A stretch of 55,911 nucleotides of DNA from Vicinamibacteraceae bacterium (GCA_011525805.1 WYBR01000095.1:1-55911), one strand, 5' to 3'. Counted from the stretch's first letter, positions 1-8,311 are shown. Notes: generated by a model not told the origin, from the sequence alone. Program-made: numbers and translations.

Positions 1-263
1 GCTGCACCCCCGGCGCCCGCGTGCGCTTCTATTACTCCCAGTTCGGCGGCGGCACGCTCGTTCCCGGCTGTCACCACACCGACGGCGTCACCCTCCAACT
101 GGAAAATCCCATCCTCGCCGGCGCCGCGACGGCCAACCAGAACGGAGTCGCCACGCTCACGCGCTTCATCCCCCCCGCCGCCCAGGGCCGCACCTTCCTC
201 ATTCAGGCGCTTGAACCCGCCGGCTGCAAGATCAGCCAACTGGTGGTGCATGAGTTCGAGTGA
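1..263 (+). CDS. Secreted HAF-type protein, C-terminal fragment (5' end outside window)
   Basis: The frame is open from base 3, before the first ATG at 21, so this is the 3' end of a longer gene. It opens with CTPGARVRFYYS and continues through LVPGC, a GVATLTRFIPP segment and the ending CKISQLVVHEFE. This matches the last ~100 residues of the proteins at 898 and 2771 step by step: an Ig-like beta domain with one Cys after the PG turn and one about ten residues from the end. The propeller part lies upstream of the window. By analogy it is an exported repeat protein, and this domain may be an anchoring or sorting module. It is the first visible member of the array up to 4165. Confidence 0.8.
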   Translation, partial: CTPGARVRFYYSQFGGGTLVPGCHHTDGVTLQLENPILAGAATANQNGVATLTRFIPPAAQGRTFLIQALEPAGCKISQLVVHEFE

Positions 264-306
264 AATCCAACCACTGAGACACGGAGAGCGCACGGAGGAG
301 AGACAG

Positions 307-831
307 ATGTGTGAAACGAGCATCCATGGGCGAGACAACGCGAGCGGAAGCGAATTCGATGCGACGCGCGATGGACGCCGAACCCGGTGCGTTTCGCAGA
401 GCCTCAACACACCCGACGCCCGAACCCACGCTACTCGCTTCTTCCCGGGTGAAGGCAATCCGGCCCAAACCTACGAGGCGTTCGTCGAGACGTGGCTCGA
501 AGATGGACAGGGCCAGTGGGACGGGAACCGGGAGGCGGTGGTTGCCTCCGTCTTCGACGCCTTCGCTGATGCTGAGTTCGTCGGCCTGTGCTGGTCGGCG
601 CTCCAGTGGGATCAGGGGACGTTCGAGGATCCGAGCCACTTCCTCATCGAGGCGTTGCGGGCCGTGGGCGTGCGGTCCAACCTGATGTTCGGTCAGGGAA
701 ATGGAACGAATCGCTTCACGCCGCTCAAGGATGATTACGTCACGGCGGGCACCACCTACAGGATTTCCGACTTCGCACCCCATGCTTTCGGGTGTGATGA
801 AAATGTCGTCTGCCCGGGCTGTGGTCAGTGA
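307..831 (+). CDS. Hypothetical protein with Cys-rich C-terminal tail, array member 1
   Basis: Product of 174 residues, family not recognised. ATG 307 is chosen because GGAGGAG lies 6 bases upstream; the frame stays open back to 211, but that would overlap the preceding gene. The last ~55 residues (from DPSHFLIEALR through NRFTPLKDDYVTAGTTYRI to a tail ending CPGCGQ) align with the end of the small protein at 2358. Differences between the two DNA copies fall mostly at third codon positions, which supports this frame. Residues ~65-120, including a Trp-rich stretch, are absent from the second copy. No clear signal peptide is seen. It lies between two HAF genes. Whether it is a partner protein or a decayed domain is unknown, and the N-terminus is uncertain. 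Confidence 0.45.
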   Translation: MCETSIHGRDNASGSEFDATRDGRRTRCVSQSLNTPDARTHATRFFPGEGNPAQTYEAFVETWLEDGQGQWDGNREAVVASVFDAFADAEFVGLCWSALQWDQGTFEDPSHFLIEALRAVGVRSNLMFGQGNGTNRFTPLKDDYVTAGTTYRISDFAPHAFGCDENVVCPGCGQ

Positions 832-846
832 CCATCGACCCTTGTC

Positions 847-874
847 GGAGGAAGGGGTGAGAACCCCTTCCTCC
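847..874. other. Intercistronic hairpin (perfect 12-bp stem, GAGA loop)
   Basis: GGAGGAAGGGGT (847-858) pairs perfectly with ACCCCTTCCTCC (863-874). It lies between the stop codon at 831 and the Shine-Dalgarno site of the next HAF gene. No T-run follows, so it is not a classical terminator. A hairpin of unrelated sequence occupies the equivalent position at 2723-2751. Confidence 0.75.
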
Positions 875-897
875 AATTCTCAACCTGGAGGTGTGGC

Positions 898-2271
898 ATG
901 AATCACAAATCAATCGCGTCCGTCGCGCTCGGATTGGTTCTCGCACTATGGTCCGCATCCCGTGTCCAAGGTCAGGACTACGGCTATGCCGTGTTCGAGC
1001 TGGCGCGAGTGGACGGACCCGGCTCCACGACTCGTTGCATCAATGAACAGGGGTCCATCTGCGGAACTTCCGACATACAGGGAGGTGCTTTCTATCGGGC
1101 CGTCATCTGGAACACGGAAGGTGCGCCCACGGAGCTTGGTACACTCGGAGGCGACCTGAGTACGGCCAAGGGCATCAACGAGCACGGTGAAGCCGTCGGC
1201 TGGGCGACCTACGAGCCGGGCGGGAGTTTTCGCGAGCAACGCGCCGTTCTATGGCGCGACGGGGAGATCATTGATCTCGGTACACTGGGCGGTGAGACAA
1301 GCGAGGCGCAGGCTATCAACGACCTGACTCAAGTCGTTGGATACTCAGACTACGAAATCAGCAGTGGAGGCGGATTCATCTGGGAGAACGGAGAAATGCG
1401 CGCACTCCCCACACTGGGACGAAGCGGAGGTTCGGCATATGACATTAACAATGCCGGCCAGATTGTCGGAACGTCAGTCAACAATGAAGGCTGGAAGAAG
1501 GCGGTACTGTGGGAAAATGGTGAGGTGTTCGCGCTCCCGTATCTCGGAGTTGATTTGAGTGCCGCCCTCGCCATTAACGAACTCGGCCAGATCGTGGGGC
1601 AATCCAAGGCCACCATCAACAACACTCACGCCGTCGCGTGGGTCAACGGACGCATCTTCGACTTGCACGGCTCAGGTCTTGGACCCGACAGTTCCGCGTG
1701 GGGCATCAATGATGCCGGCCAGGTCGTCGGATGGGTTGGAACTCAGCCCCTTGGCGTCAAGGCGTTCCTGTGGGAGCAGGCCGGCGGCATGCGCACACTC
1801 GACAGCCTCGTGCCGCCGCGACTCCGCACGAACTGGACGCTTTCGATGGCGCACGATGTCAACGAGGCCGGGCAGATTGCCGCCTACGGCTACAAGCAGG
1901 GCCAGCCGCTCACGCTCATCGCATTCCTCGTCAACCCGGTCAATCCGACCATGTCGCTCAGCGCGCCCTCGCCGGGCAGGGCGGGAACATCGAACACCAT
2001 CACGCTGACCGGCGCGACCCCCGGCGCGCGGGTCATGTTCCTCTACTCCCGGTTCGGCGGCGGGATGCGCATCCCCGGCTGCGACCTTCAGCAGAACGCC
2101 CTCCAACTCGACAGCCCGACCGTCATCGGCACGGCGATCGCTGACCAGAGCGGCGTCGCCACGATCACCCGCACCGTCCCGCCGGTCGCGCGGAACCAGA
2201 CCATCCTCTTCCAGGCCCTCGTCCAGAACGAGTGCGCCATCAGTCAACTCGTCGTGCATCAGTTTGAGTGA
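898..2271 (+). CDS. Secreted HAF-repeat beta-propeller protein
   Basis: Protein of 457 residues. ATG 898 has GGAGG 6 bases upstream. Residues 1-26 look like a signal peptide with likely cleavage after VQG. Residues ~30-350 contain repeated units of the HAF extracellular repeat type: an IND.GQ(I/V)VG turn, then a strand containing AVLW.(N/D)GE, then DLGTLGG. About seven units would form a beta-propeller. Residues ~355-457 form a separate Ig-like domain starting PTMSLSAPSPGRAG, with IPGC and NECAISQLV at its end, shared with the proteins at 1, 2771 and 49401. The protein is presumably cell-surface or extracellular; ligand and role are unknown. It is followed by a small array gene and then by a paralogue. 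Confidence 0.85.
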   Translation: MNHKSIASVALGLVLALWSASRVQGQDYGYAVFELARVDGPGSTTRCINEQGSICGTSDIQGGAFYRAVIWNTEGAPTELGTLGGDLSTAKGINEHGEAVGWATYEPGGSFREQRAVLWRDGEIIDLGTLGGETSEAQAINDLTQVVGYSDYEISSGGGFIWENGEMRALPTLGRSGGSAYDINNAGQIVGTSVNNEGWKKAVLWENGEVFALPYLGVDLSAALAINELGQIVGQSKATINNTHAVAWVNGRIFDLHGSGLGPDSSAWGINDAGQVVGWVGTQPLGVKAFLWEQAGGMRTLDSLVPPRLRTNWTLSMAHDVNEAGQIAAYGYKQGQPLTLIAFLVNPVNPTMSLSAPSPGRAGTSNTITLTGATPGARVMFLYSRFGGGMRIPGCDLQQNALQLDSPTVIGTAIADQSGVATITRTVPPVARNQTILFQALVQNECAISQLVVHQFE

Positions 2272-2357
2272 AGTCCAACCACAGAGGCACAGTCTTCGAC
2301 CCTGAGGCTCAGACCCGAAGGGAGAATACAGAGGGCGCACGGAGGGGAGTTTGATGT

Positions 2358-2708
2358 ATGACAGGAGCATCCGGGAGCAAGGCCACGCAGGTGGAAGCGA
2401 ACACGAGGGAGCGCGCCATCGAACGTCCAACCCGGTGGGATGCGCTCCCAGAGCGTCGCTTATCCACACCCTACACCCGAACCCGCGCTACTCGCTGCTA
2501 CAACCATGGGCAACTCGACCCGCCCAACTTCGTCTTCGACATGGCGGCCCTGCGCGCCACGCAGATCTGCGTGACGTACATCGGCAACAACCAGGGCGCC
2601 TCGCGCTACACGCCGATCAAGTATGACTACGAATCGGCGGCTGCGGCTTACAACATCGCCAACTTCGATCCTCACCCGGACGAGTGCGGCGGCTGCCCGC
2701 AGCAGTGA
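2358..2708 (+). CDS. Hypothetical protein with Cys-rich C-terminal tail, array member 2 (shorter)
   Basis: Product of 116 residues. ATG 2358 lies ~9 bases after GGAGGGGA. Its C-terminal part (DPPNFVFDMAALRA, then SRYTPIKYDYESAAAAYNI, tail CGGCPQQ) aligns with the end of the small protein at 307, but ~55 internal residues are missing. The DNA before it is also related to that before 307: both follow a HAF stop codon with a CCAAC-CA, GAG-CAC, GCGCACGGAGG series, and both carry a GAACCC-CGCTACTCGCT block. This identifies a duplicated unit of HAF gene plus small gene. The N-terminal frame does not align with copy 1, so the start is uncertain. Function unknown. Confidence 0.45.
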   Translation: MTGASGSKATQVEANTRERAIERPTRWDALPERRLSTPYTRTRATRCYNHGQLDPPNFVFDMAALRATQICVTYIGNNQGASRYTPIKYDYESAAAAYNIANFDPHPDECGGCPQQ

Positions 2709-2722
2709 TTCCAGGAGCCTCG

Positions 2723-2751
2723 GCCGGGCGCGGGGAACCCCCGCGCCCGGC
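2723..2751. other. Intercistronic hairpin (13-bp stem)
   Basis: GCCGGGCGCGGGG (2723-2735) pairs with CCCCGCGCCCGGC (2739-2751). It sits ~20 bases before the next HAF start codon, like the hairpin at 847-874, but the stem sequence is different. Confidence 0.75.
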
Positions 2752-2770
2752 ACTTGACAGGGAGTGTCCC

Positions 2771-4165
2771 ATGTACCAGAACAAATCAAATCGCGTCTGG
2801 GCGGTCGTCCTCGGCATCCTTACAACACTCATCACTGAGCAAGTGCATGCACAGAGCGAATACCGCTATGCCGTCCTTCCCCTGCCGACGCTGGGCGGCG
2901 AGCACAGTTATGGCTGGTCTCTGAATGAACTCGGGCATGTCGCCGGTTCTGCATCGGTCCCGAACAACGGGGGATTTCACGCGGCGCTGTGGACGGACGT
3001 GACGGCTCCGCCTCTCGACCTCGGGGGCTTCGGTGGGCGCAACAGTGACGCGCGAGGAGTCAACTCATCCGGTGATGTGGTTGGATGGGCGACCTATCCC
3101 GGTGGAGGGTCATTCGACCGGCGCGCATTCCTGTGGCGCAACGGCGAGATGATCGATCTCGGCACCTTCGGAGGCGACTGGGCGGAGGCGTGGGCGATCA
3201 ATGACGTCGGCCAGGTTGTCGGTTACGCTCGGTCACCGGACGACAAGGCCTGGGCATTCATCTGGGAGAACGGTGAAATGCGGCATCTGGAAGGATTGCA
3301 CCCCACCCGCAACCACGAGGCATACGGCATCAACAACAACGGAATCGCCGCGGGTTATGCCTGGGATGCCTCCGAGTTCGGTCTGAAGCATGCTGTTCTC
3401 TGGGATGCGGATGGACGGGTCCGTGACTTGGGCACACTCGCCCCGAACAACGAAGGGCAGAGCGGCGCGAAGGGCATCAACGACGCCGGCTACGTTGTGG
3501 GTGGCTCCGACACCCGGGCGAGTCACAGTGCTTTCCTCTGGGTTGATGGAGTGATGTACGACCTCGGCCGACTGGAGGGCAAGATTGGGGCTTGGGCGGA
3601 GGATATTAATAACCACAATCAAATCGTCGGTTACTCAACGCGCGGCTATCCGAACGATGATGCGTTCATCTGGGAGCAGGGTCGTGGAATGCAGCGACTG
3701 GATGAACTGATCGCCCCCAATGCCCGCTGGCGCTTCAACGTCGCCTGGGACATCAGCGACAGCGGGCAGATCTGCGGTTGGGGGTACCGACTTGGAAGTC
3801 CCGGCACGACTGTGGGCTTCTTTCTGACACCCGTGAATCCGACGATGGAGATGCTCCCGCCATCCCCCGGCCGCGCTGGTGAATCGAACACGCTGACCGT
3901 CTCCAACTGCACGCCGGGCGCCACCGTGCAGTTCCTGTACTCTCGCAACGGCGGCGGCGCCCGCATCCCCGGCTGCGACCTTCAGCAGAACGCCCTTCAA
4001 CTCGACAGCCCGACCGTCATCGGGACGGCCATCGCCGACGGCAATGGCGTCGCCACGATCACTCGCACCGTCCCGCCCATCGCGCGGAACCAGACCATCC
4101 TCTTCCAGGCCCTCGTCCAGAACGAGTGCGCGATCAGTCAGTTGGTGGTGTTCAGATTCGAGTAA
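2771..4165 (+). CDS. Secreted HAF-repeat beta-propeller protein, paralogue
   Basis: Protein of 464 residues. ATG 2771 is preceded by AGGGAG 7 bases upstream; the open frame back to 2684 is not needed. Signal peptide ~1-29, ending VHAQ. Six to seven HAF units follow, for example INDVGQVVGYA and INDAGYVVGG. The Ig-like C-terminal domain starts PTMEMLPPSPGRAG. Its final ~68 residues are almost identical to those of the protein at 898, whereas the propellers differ clearly. This suggests recent exchange limited to the C-terminal domain. It is the last member of the array; the next gene is an unrelated receiver protein. Confidence 0.85.
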   Translation: MYQNKSNRVWAVVLGILTTLITEQVHAQSEYRYAVLPLPTLGGEHSYGWSLNELGHVAGSASVPNNGGFHAALWTDVTAPPLDLGGFGGRNSDARGVNSSGDVVGWATYPGGGSFDRRAFLWRNGEMIDLGTFGGDWAEAWAINDVGQVVGYARSPDDKAWAFIWENGEMRHLEGLHPTRNHEAYGINNNGIAAGYAWDASEFGLKHAVLWDADGRVRDLGTLAPNNEGQSGAKGINDAGYVVGGSDTRASHSAFLWVDGVMYDLGRLEGKIGAWAEDINNHNQIVGYSTRGYPNDDAFIWEQGRGMQRLDELIAPNARWRFNVAWDISDSGQICGWGYRLGSPGTTVGFFLTPVNPTMEMLPPSPGRAGESNTLTVSNCTPGATVQFLYSRNGGGARIPGCDLQQNALQLDSPTVIGTAIADGNGVATITRTVPPIARNQTILFQALVQNECAISQLVVFRFE

Positions 4166-4537
4166 CGAGCCGCGCGTGTGAGCAAGCGGATGGGACTTCG
4201 AGGCGAGAGGACAAAGGCGATAGGCACCAGGCAACAGGCACTTGGCACTGGGGGAGAGGCATCGAGGCATTGAGGATTCGGGGTTGGGATGGCTCAGGCG
4301 GGGCATGGGATCGCTGGGATCGCCCATATCTCTCACCGCGAAGCGGAGAGTGCCGAACGGTCGCCACGGCGCGCCGTCGGGGCCGCGGGCGTTCACGGGT
4401 CGCAAGCGAAACGGTCCCTGCGGCGGTCGGGCGGAGGAGGGGGTTGCTGCGCCGGCGTCGCCCCGGGCTGGGCGGGGGCTTAACATCCGGGGTGAAGCGG
4501 CGGCGTCGGGCGCTTCGACCGCGGGCAGGAGCATTGC
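4166..4537. other. Gene-free gap with degenerate TAGGCAC-type repeats
   Basis: No convincing coding frame. Positions ~4216-4255 contain drifting copies of a GGCAC/GGCAA unit (TAGGCACCAGGCAACAGGCA and following), then GCATCGAGGCATTGAGG. Similar text recurs at 15267-15302 and 13239-13262. No promoter was identified with confidence. Confidence 0.6.
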
Positions 4538-5047
4538 ATGACAGCCGAGACGGCCAGGCCGGGCGAACTCACGGACGATCGCCAGTTCGCTTCGTGCCAC
4601 ATCCTGATCGTCGATGACAACCCGCAGAACGTGGAACTGCTCGAGGCGTATCTCTCGGGCCTGCGGTGTCGGGTCACGAGCGCCTCGGACGGGCTCGAGG
4701 CGATCAGCGCCGTGCAGCAGTCGCCGCCGGACCTGATTCTGCTCGACGTGATGATGCCGCGCCTGTCGGGCTTTGAGGTGTGCCAGCGCCTCAAGTCCGA
4801 TCCGGCGACACGGGAGATTCCCGTGCTCATGGTGACGGCGCTCAACGAGGTCGGCGACGTCGAGCGCGGGGCCGAGGCGGGGACCGACGATTTCCTCTCC
4901 AAGCCCTTCAACAAGATCGAACTGCTCACCCGCGTGCGCACGCTGCTGCGCCTTCGCCTGCTCAAGCGCGAACTGGACCGGCAGGCGGGGCGGGTCGAGG
5001 CGGACCGGCGCAGCGATCTTGATGAGCAGACGAGTCCGGGCCTCTGA
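4538..5047 (+). CDS. Response regulator, receiver domain only
   Basis: Product of 169 residues with one CheY-like receiver domain at ~20-140. Acidic pocket D26/D27, phospho-acceptor D70 in LILLDVMMP, switch T100 in VMVTA and K122 in FLSKPF are all present. The sequence resembles receiver domains of PleD/PatA-like multidomain regulators. After residue ~140 only a charged, probably helical tail follows; there is no DNA-binding or enzymatic output domain. It is expected to act by phosphorylation-dependent protein contact. No histidine kinase is nearby, so the partner is encoded elsewhere. Confidence 0.9.
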   Translation: MTAETARPGELTDDRQFASCHILIVDDNPQNVELLEAYLSGLRCRVTSASDGLEAISAVQQSPPDLILLDVMMPRLSGFEVCQRLKSDPATREIPVLMVTALNEVGDVERGAEAGTDDFLSKPFNKIELLTRVRTLLRLRLLKRELDRQAGRVEADRRSDLDEQTSPGL

Positions 5048-5069
5048 CCGCCGCGTCACTCGCGCCGCG

Positions 5070-6563
5070 TCATTCCCGCCGCGTCACGATGAGTTCGGCG
5101 CTGAGGCCGTGCTGGGCGATCCACATGAGCCAGGTGGAACCGAAGATCGGCGCGTCGATGGGCACGCGCACGTGCAGCACGCGGCCGTCATGCGTCTGCT
5201 CGACGGCCCACTGCGGTGCGCCCGCGGAGACATCGCGGCCGCCGGCGGCGAGGGACTCGATCTCCACGTTCGCGACCTCCTCCCAGCCCTGAGGCAGAGG
5301 GAAGGTGCGGTGGATCTCCATCTTGAGTTCCTTCATCACGTCGGCGGTCGTGACGCTGTAGTAGTCCATCAGCCTGGCCTGCGGGAGCATCGCGTCGGCG
5401 GCGTTCATGGCGCCGCGGATGATGGGCTTGAGTTCGATGGAGCAGCGCATCGATCCGCCGTCGGGGGGTTGCGTTGAGGCGATCATGAGTTTGGCCGAGG
5501 CGCTGCGGAAGGGGGAGAGCGCCGGATCGCCGTAGAGGATCATCCCCGCGCCGTTGCCGAGGCGATTGTTCCGGCCTTCGCCGGTGAAGCGCCGCTCACT
5601 CATGGGCGGATAGTCGATGCGCTCGGGCGCGAAGGCGAGCGCAAGCCGGTCGTGCATGCGCTTGGCTGCTTCGCCGAGGCTCAGGCCGTCATCGACGAGA
5701 AGGAGGAAGACCTGGTTGGCGAGCGGGCCGTGCCACGGGTCGATCCCGCCGAAGTAGCCCGCGACTCCCGAGTCGAGGATGGCGAGGGCGACGGAGTCTT
5801 CCGGCCTGGTCACTCCGCGGTCGATGTAGGCGCCGCCGGGCCCGATCTCCCACCATCGTCCCGGCGCGCCGTTGTAGCAGGAGCAGTTGATGAGGATCGC
5901 TCCGCCGAGATCCACGTTCCACTCGCGCAGGCTCGTCCCCTCGAAGCACGCGACCATCCGGTCGGGATAGCCGTGCGAGAAGAAGAGCAGCAGGTCGCGT
6001 CCGGCGAAGTCGGCGAGCGCCTTTCGGGCGGTTGCGGCGCGGGCCTCGTCACTCTCGCGCACGCCGATGAGGCGCGCGATCATTTCGAGGCCGAGCGCGG
6101 CGGCGGCGCCTCCGTTTCCTTCGACGGTCGGCACGACCGGCCCCTCCCACGAGCCGAAGAACGCGGCCCGCCGGCCGTACTCGCGCTTCCACGCCTGCGC
6201 GATGCGCTCGACGAAGCGGCCAGCCGCGGCGCCGTCGCGCCCGGTGATGAAGCCGTACTCGAAGTCCACGAACGGGTCTTCATCGACCCGCGTCGCGATC
6301 TCGAGCACGCGGTGCGCCAGTTCAACGTCGATGCGCTCGGGCGGCAGCACGAAGGCGACGTGGCGCGGCGCGTGCTCGCGCAGCATCGCCAGCAGCGCTT
6401 CCGTTTCATCCGCGTTGAACTTCACGACCCGGCCGCCGTGAAGCGCCGCGAGGGCCTCGGCGGCGGGGAGGTAGGCCTCGTCGGCGCCCGGCTCGACGAG
6501 GACGAGGTACTCCGGCGGCCCGCCGGCGGCGAGCGCGGCGGCGAGCAACAGCGATGAGAGCAT
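5070..6563 (-). CDS. Exported C25/caspase-fold (clan CD) peptidase-like protein
   Basis: Protein of 497 residues. ATG 6563 has AAAGGAGG 8 bases upstream. A short hydrophobic N-terminus (~1-15) looks like a signal peptide. Clan CD features are visible: strand LLLFFSHGY with H197-G198, strand AILINCSCYNG with C227 and C229 (C229-Y-N-G resembles the C-V-N-G of gingipains), then a GGIDPWHGP loop and ILYGDPALSPFR, typical of the end of C25 domains. Residues ~350-497 are probably a beta-rich domain. The expected activity is cysteine peptidase, or a non-peptidase relative. No Por-type (T9SS) genes are nearby. Family assignment is from motifs only. Confidence 0.6.
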   Translation of the reverse strand: MLSSLLLAAALAAGGPPEYLVLVEPGADEAYLPAAEALAALHGGRVVKFNADETEALLAMLREHAPRHVAFVLPPERIDVELAHRVLEIATRVDEDPFVDFEYGFITGRDGAAAGRFVERIAQAWKREYGRRAAFFGSWEGPVVPTVEGNGGAAAALGLEMIARLIGVRESDEARAATARKALADFAGRDLLLFFSHGYPDRMVACFEGTSLREWNVDLGGAILINCSCYNGAPGRWWEIGPGGAYIDRGVTRPEDSVALAILDSGVAGYFGGIDPWHGPLANQVFLLLVDDGLSLGEAAKRMHDRLALAFAPERIDYPPMSERRFTGEGRNNRLGNGAGMILYGDPALSPFRSASAKLMIASTQPPDGGSMRCSIELKPIIRGAMNAADAMLPQARLMDYYSVTTADVMKELKMEIHRTFPLPQGWEEVANVEIESLAAGGRDVSAGAPQWAVEQTHDGRVLHVRVPIDAPIFGSTWLMWIAQHGLSAELIVTRRE

Positions 6564-6918
6564 GGCTCTGCCTCCTTTCCGGAATCCTCAAACGATATGC
6601 CTGGCCGGAGCGATTCGACTTCAGGTGCGTCGGGTGCCACTGCACGCTCGCTGCTCCGAGCGAGAGTGCAGTGCGAAGGGCAAGGGCGCTCGTGCTCGCT
6701 GGCGCGTCGGCCTGGCAGCGAGACGCAACGGTGCGGCGCCTGCGCGTTCGCACACGGCGCGCCGGCGCGATGCCGTGTGGCGCCCCTTGCAACACCGGCT
6801 CACCTGCACGCTCGCCATCGATCTCTGCCCAAAGCGGCGGCGATCGATGCCACACCGCCGCGGTACGCTTGAAGCGGAGTCGCTCCAACGCGCCGCGCCG
6901 GATCGAGGTGCGGCCGAG
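6564..6918. repeat. Gene-free gap with repeat hairpin (36 nt, 6638-6673)
   Basis: CACTGCAC (6638-6645) pairs with GTGCAGTG (6666-6673) and, inside, CTCGCT (6647-6652) with AGCGAG (6659-6664), giving a 14-bp stem with one mismatch. About 95 bp (6636-6730) recur in inverted orientation near 9530-9620, with changes on both sides of the stem. No gene was found in this gap. Confidence 0.65.
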
Positions 6919-7704
6919 TCAGGGCCGGCCGTAGCGCGCCGCGAGGGGATCGAAGAACCAGCCGGGAAGGCCGGCCGCGATCAGGCGCAGCGGCCAGGTG
7001 AGGCGGCGCGGGAAGTGGACGAGGCGCCGTCCGCGGTCGATGCCGCGCAGGAGGCGCGCTGCGCCTTCGTCGGTCTCCATGAGAAACGGCATGCGCTTCG
7101 GATCGCGCCCCGCGGTCATCTCGCTCTTCACGTAGCCGGGGCAGACGTCGATGATCTTCACGCCGCTGCCGCGCAGGTCGATGCGGATGGATTCGAGCAT
7201 GGTGGAGAGCGCGGCCTTGCTGGCGCTGTAGGGGCCGACGCCGGGAAAGCCGCGCCAGCCGCCGGGGCTGGAAACGGCGGCGATCACGCCGCCGCGCGCC
7301 GCGACCATGTCGGGCACAACCCGGTCGAGCCAGTGGCACACGCCGAAGAAGTTGACGGCGAAGGTCTCGCGGTAGGCGGCCGCGCGAAAGGCGCGGGGAT
7401 CGTCGCTGCCTCCGACGCCGGCGTTGAGGATGGCGAGGTCAAGCCCGCCCCAGCGCTCCCGGATGGCGGCGTGGTGTGCGGCGACGATCGCCGGATCCTC
7501 CACGCCGCCCGGCAGCGCGAGCACATCGGCGGCCCCAGCGTCGCGCAGTTCGCCCGCGACCTCCTCGAGGCGCGCCGCGCGCCGGCCGGTGACGGCGACG
7601 CGATCGCCGCGCTGCGCCAGCAGCCGCGCCGTCGACCGGCCCAGTCCGGAGGTGGCGCCGGTCACGACGCATCGTCGGCAGGCGCGGCGCGCGGGGTCGG
7701 GCAT
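6919..7704 (-). CDS. Short-chain dehydrogenase/reductase (SDR)
   Basis: Product of 261 residues. Classical SDR marks are present: nucleotide motif TGATSGLG (15-22), NAG (94-96), Ser at 145/146, and Y159-S-A-S-K163. It is expected to be an NAD(P)(H)-dependent oxidoreductase; substrate unknown. The C-terminal ~45 residues include a hydrophobic stretch (LTWPLRLIAAGLPGWFF), as in membrane-associated SDRs. ATG 7704 is preceded by TAGACT (7716-7711) with a 6-base gap and no Shine-Dalgarno site, consistent with a leaderless message. It is transcribed away from the inverted-repeat element at 7784-8250. Confidence 0.85.
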   Translation of the reverse strand: MPDPARRACRRCVVTGATSGLGRSTARLLAQRGDRVAVTGRRAARLEEVAGELRDAGAADVLALPGGVEDPAIVAAHHAAIRERWGGLDLAILNAGVGGSDDPRAFRAAAYRETFAVNFFGVCHWLDRVVPDMVAARGGVIAAVSSPGGWRGFPGVGPYSASKAALSTMLESIRIDLRGSGVKIIDVCPGYVKSEMTAGRDPKRMPFLMETDEGAARLLRGIDRGRRLVHFPRRLTWPLRLIAAGLPGWFFDPLAARYGRP

Positions 7705-7783
7705 AGTGGAAGTCTAGAACGGCTTCACTTCAGGCGTGGCGGGCGCCACGGCGCGCCGGCGCTCTGAGCAACAGTGCCGTGGG

Positions 7784-8250
7784 GTGTAGTCCAAGTTTGT
7801 GGCACTTACGATGCACGGTTTGACGGCGCGTCATTCGGGATCATGGTCCGCGAGCAGCCGGCGACAGCCGGTTGCCTTTCGGGCCCCAGCGGGGCCAGCG
7901 AATGGAGCCACAGGTGCAGCGCAGCGAGCGGAACCCGTGGAAGAGAGCGCTCCGATTCCGTCTTTCGCCCCGGGAGGGGCGATGGAAGTGTGCGATGAGC
8001 GAGTGTGCGGTTTGTTCAAGCGTCGCTCGCCGAAGAACGTCGCACACCTCCGCCGACCCTTCGGGGCGATGAAATCTCTGCGCGCCGTTGACCACGGGTT
8101 CCGCTCGCCAGGCTGCGCCTCGGCTCGCTGCACCCGTGGCTCCGCTCGCGCGCCCCGCCGGGGCGAAAGCCGCGCGCGAAGTGGAAGGCACGATCGCCGC
8201 AACTCGTCCGCCGCCTCGGACGTCGCAAGTGCCACAATCCTGGACTACAC
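7784..8250. mobile_element. Non-autonomous inverted-repeat (MITE-like) element with flanking 10-bp direct repeats
   Basis: The ends are perfect 10-bp inverted repeats, GTGTAGTCCA (7784-7793) and TGGACTACAC (8241-8250). Similarity continues inward (TTGTGGCACTT on both arms, then a GGAGCCAC-GGTGCAG to GGAACCCGTGG hairpin at 7904-7940 and, inverted, at 8092-8143). CAGTGCCGTG flanks both sides (7772-7781 and 8251-8260) as a possible target duplication, with two extra bases on the left. All six frames show low-complexity translations and no recognisable gene. The 607-base gap between the SDR gene and bioB is essentially this element. Confidence 0.6.
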
Positions 8251-8311
8251 CAGTGCCGTGCGGTGGGCGCGGGCGACTGTTCGCGGGAGGGGAGCGCACT
8301 ATGCTGTACCC

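Noticed and set aside
7799-8311. N-terminal extension of BioB
   Set aside because: The translation follows the two arms of an inverted-repeat element; BioB homology begins after 8312, where a -10-like box precedes ATG.
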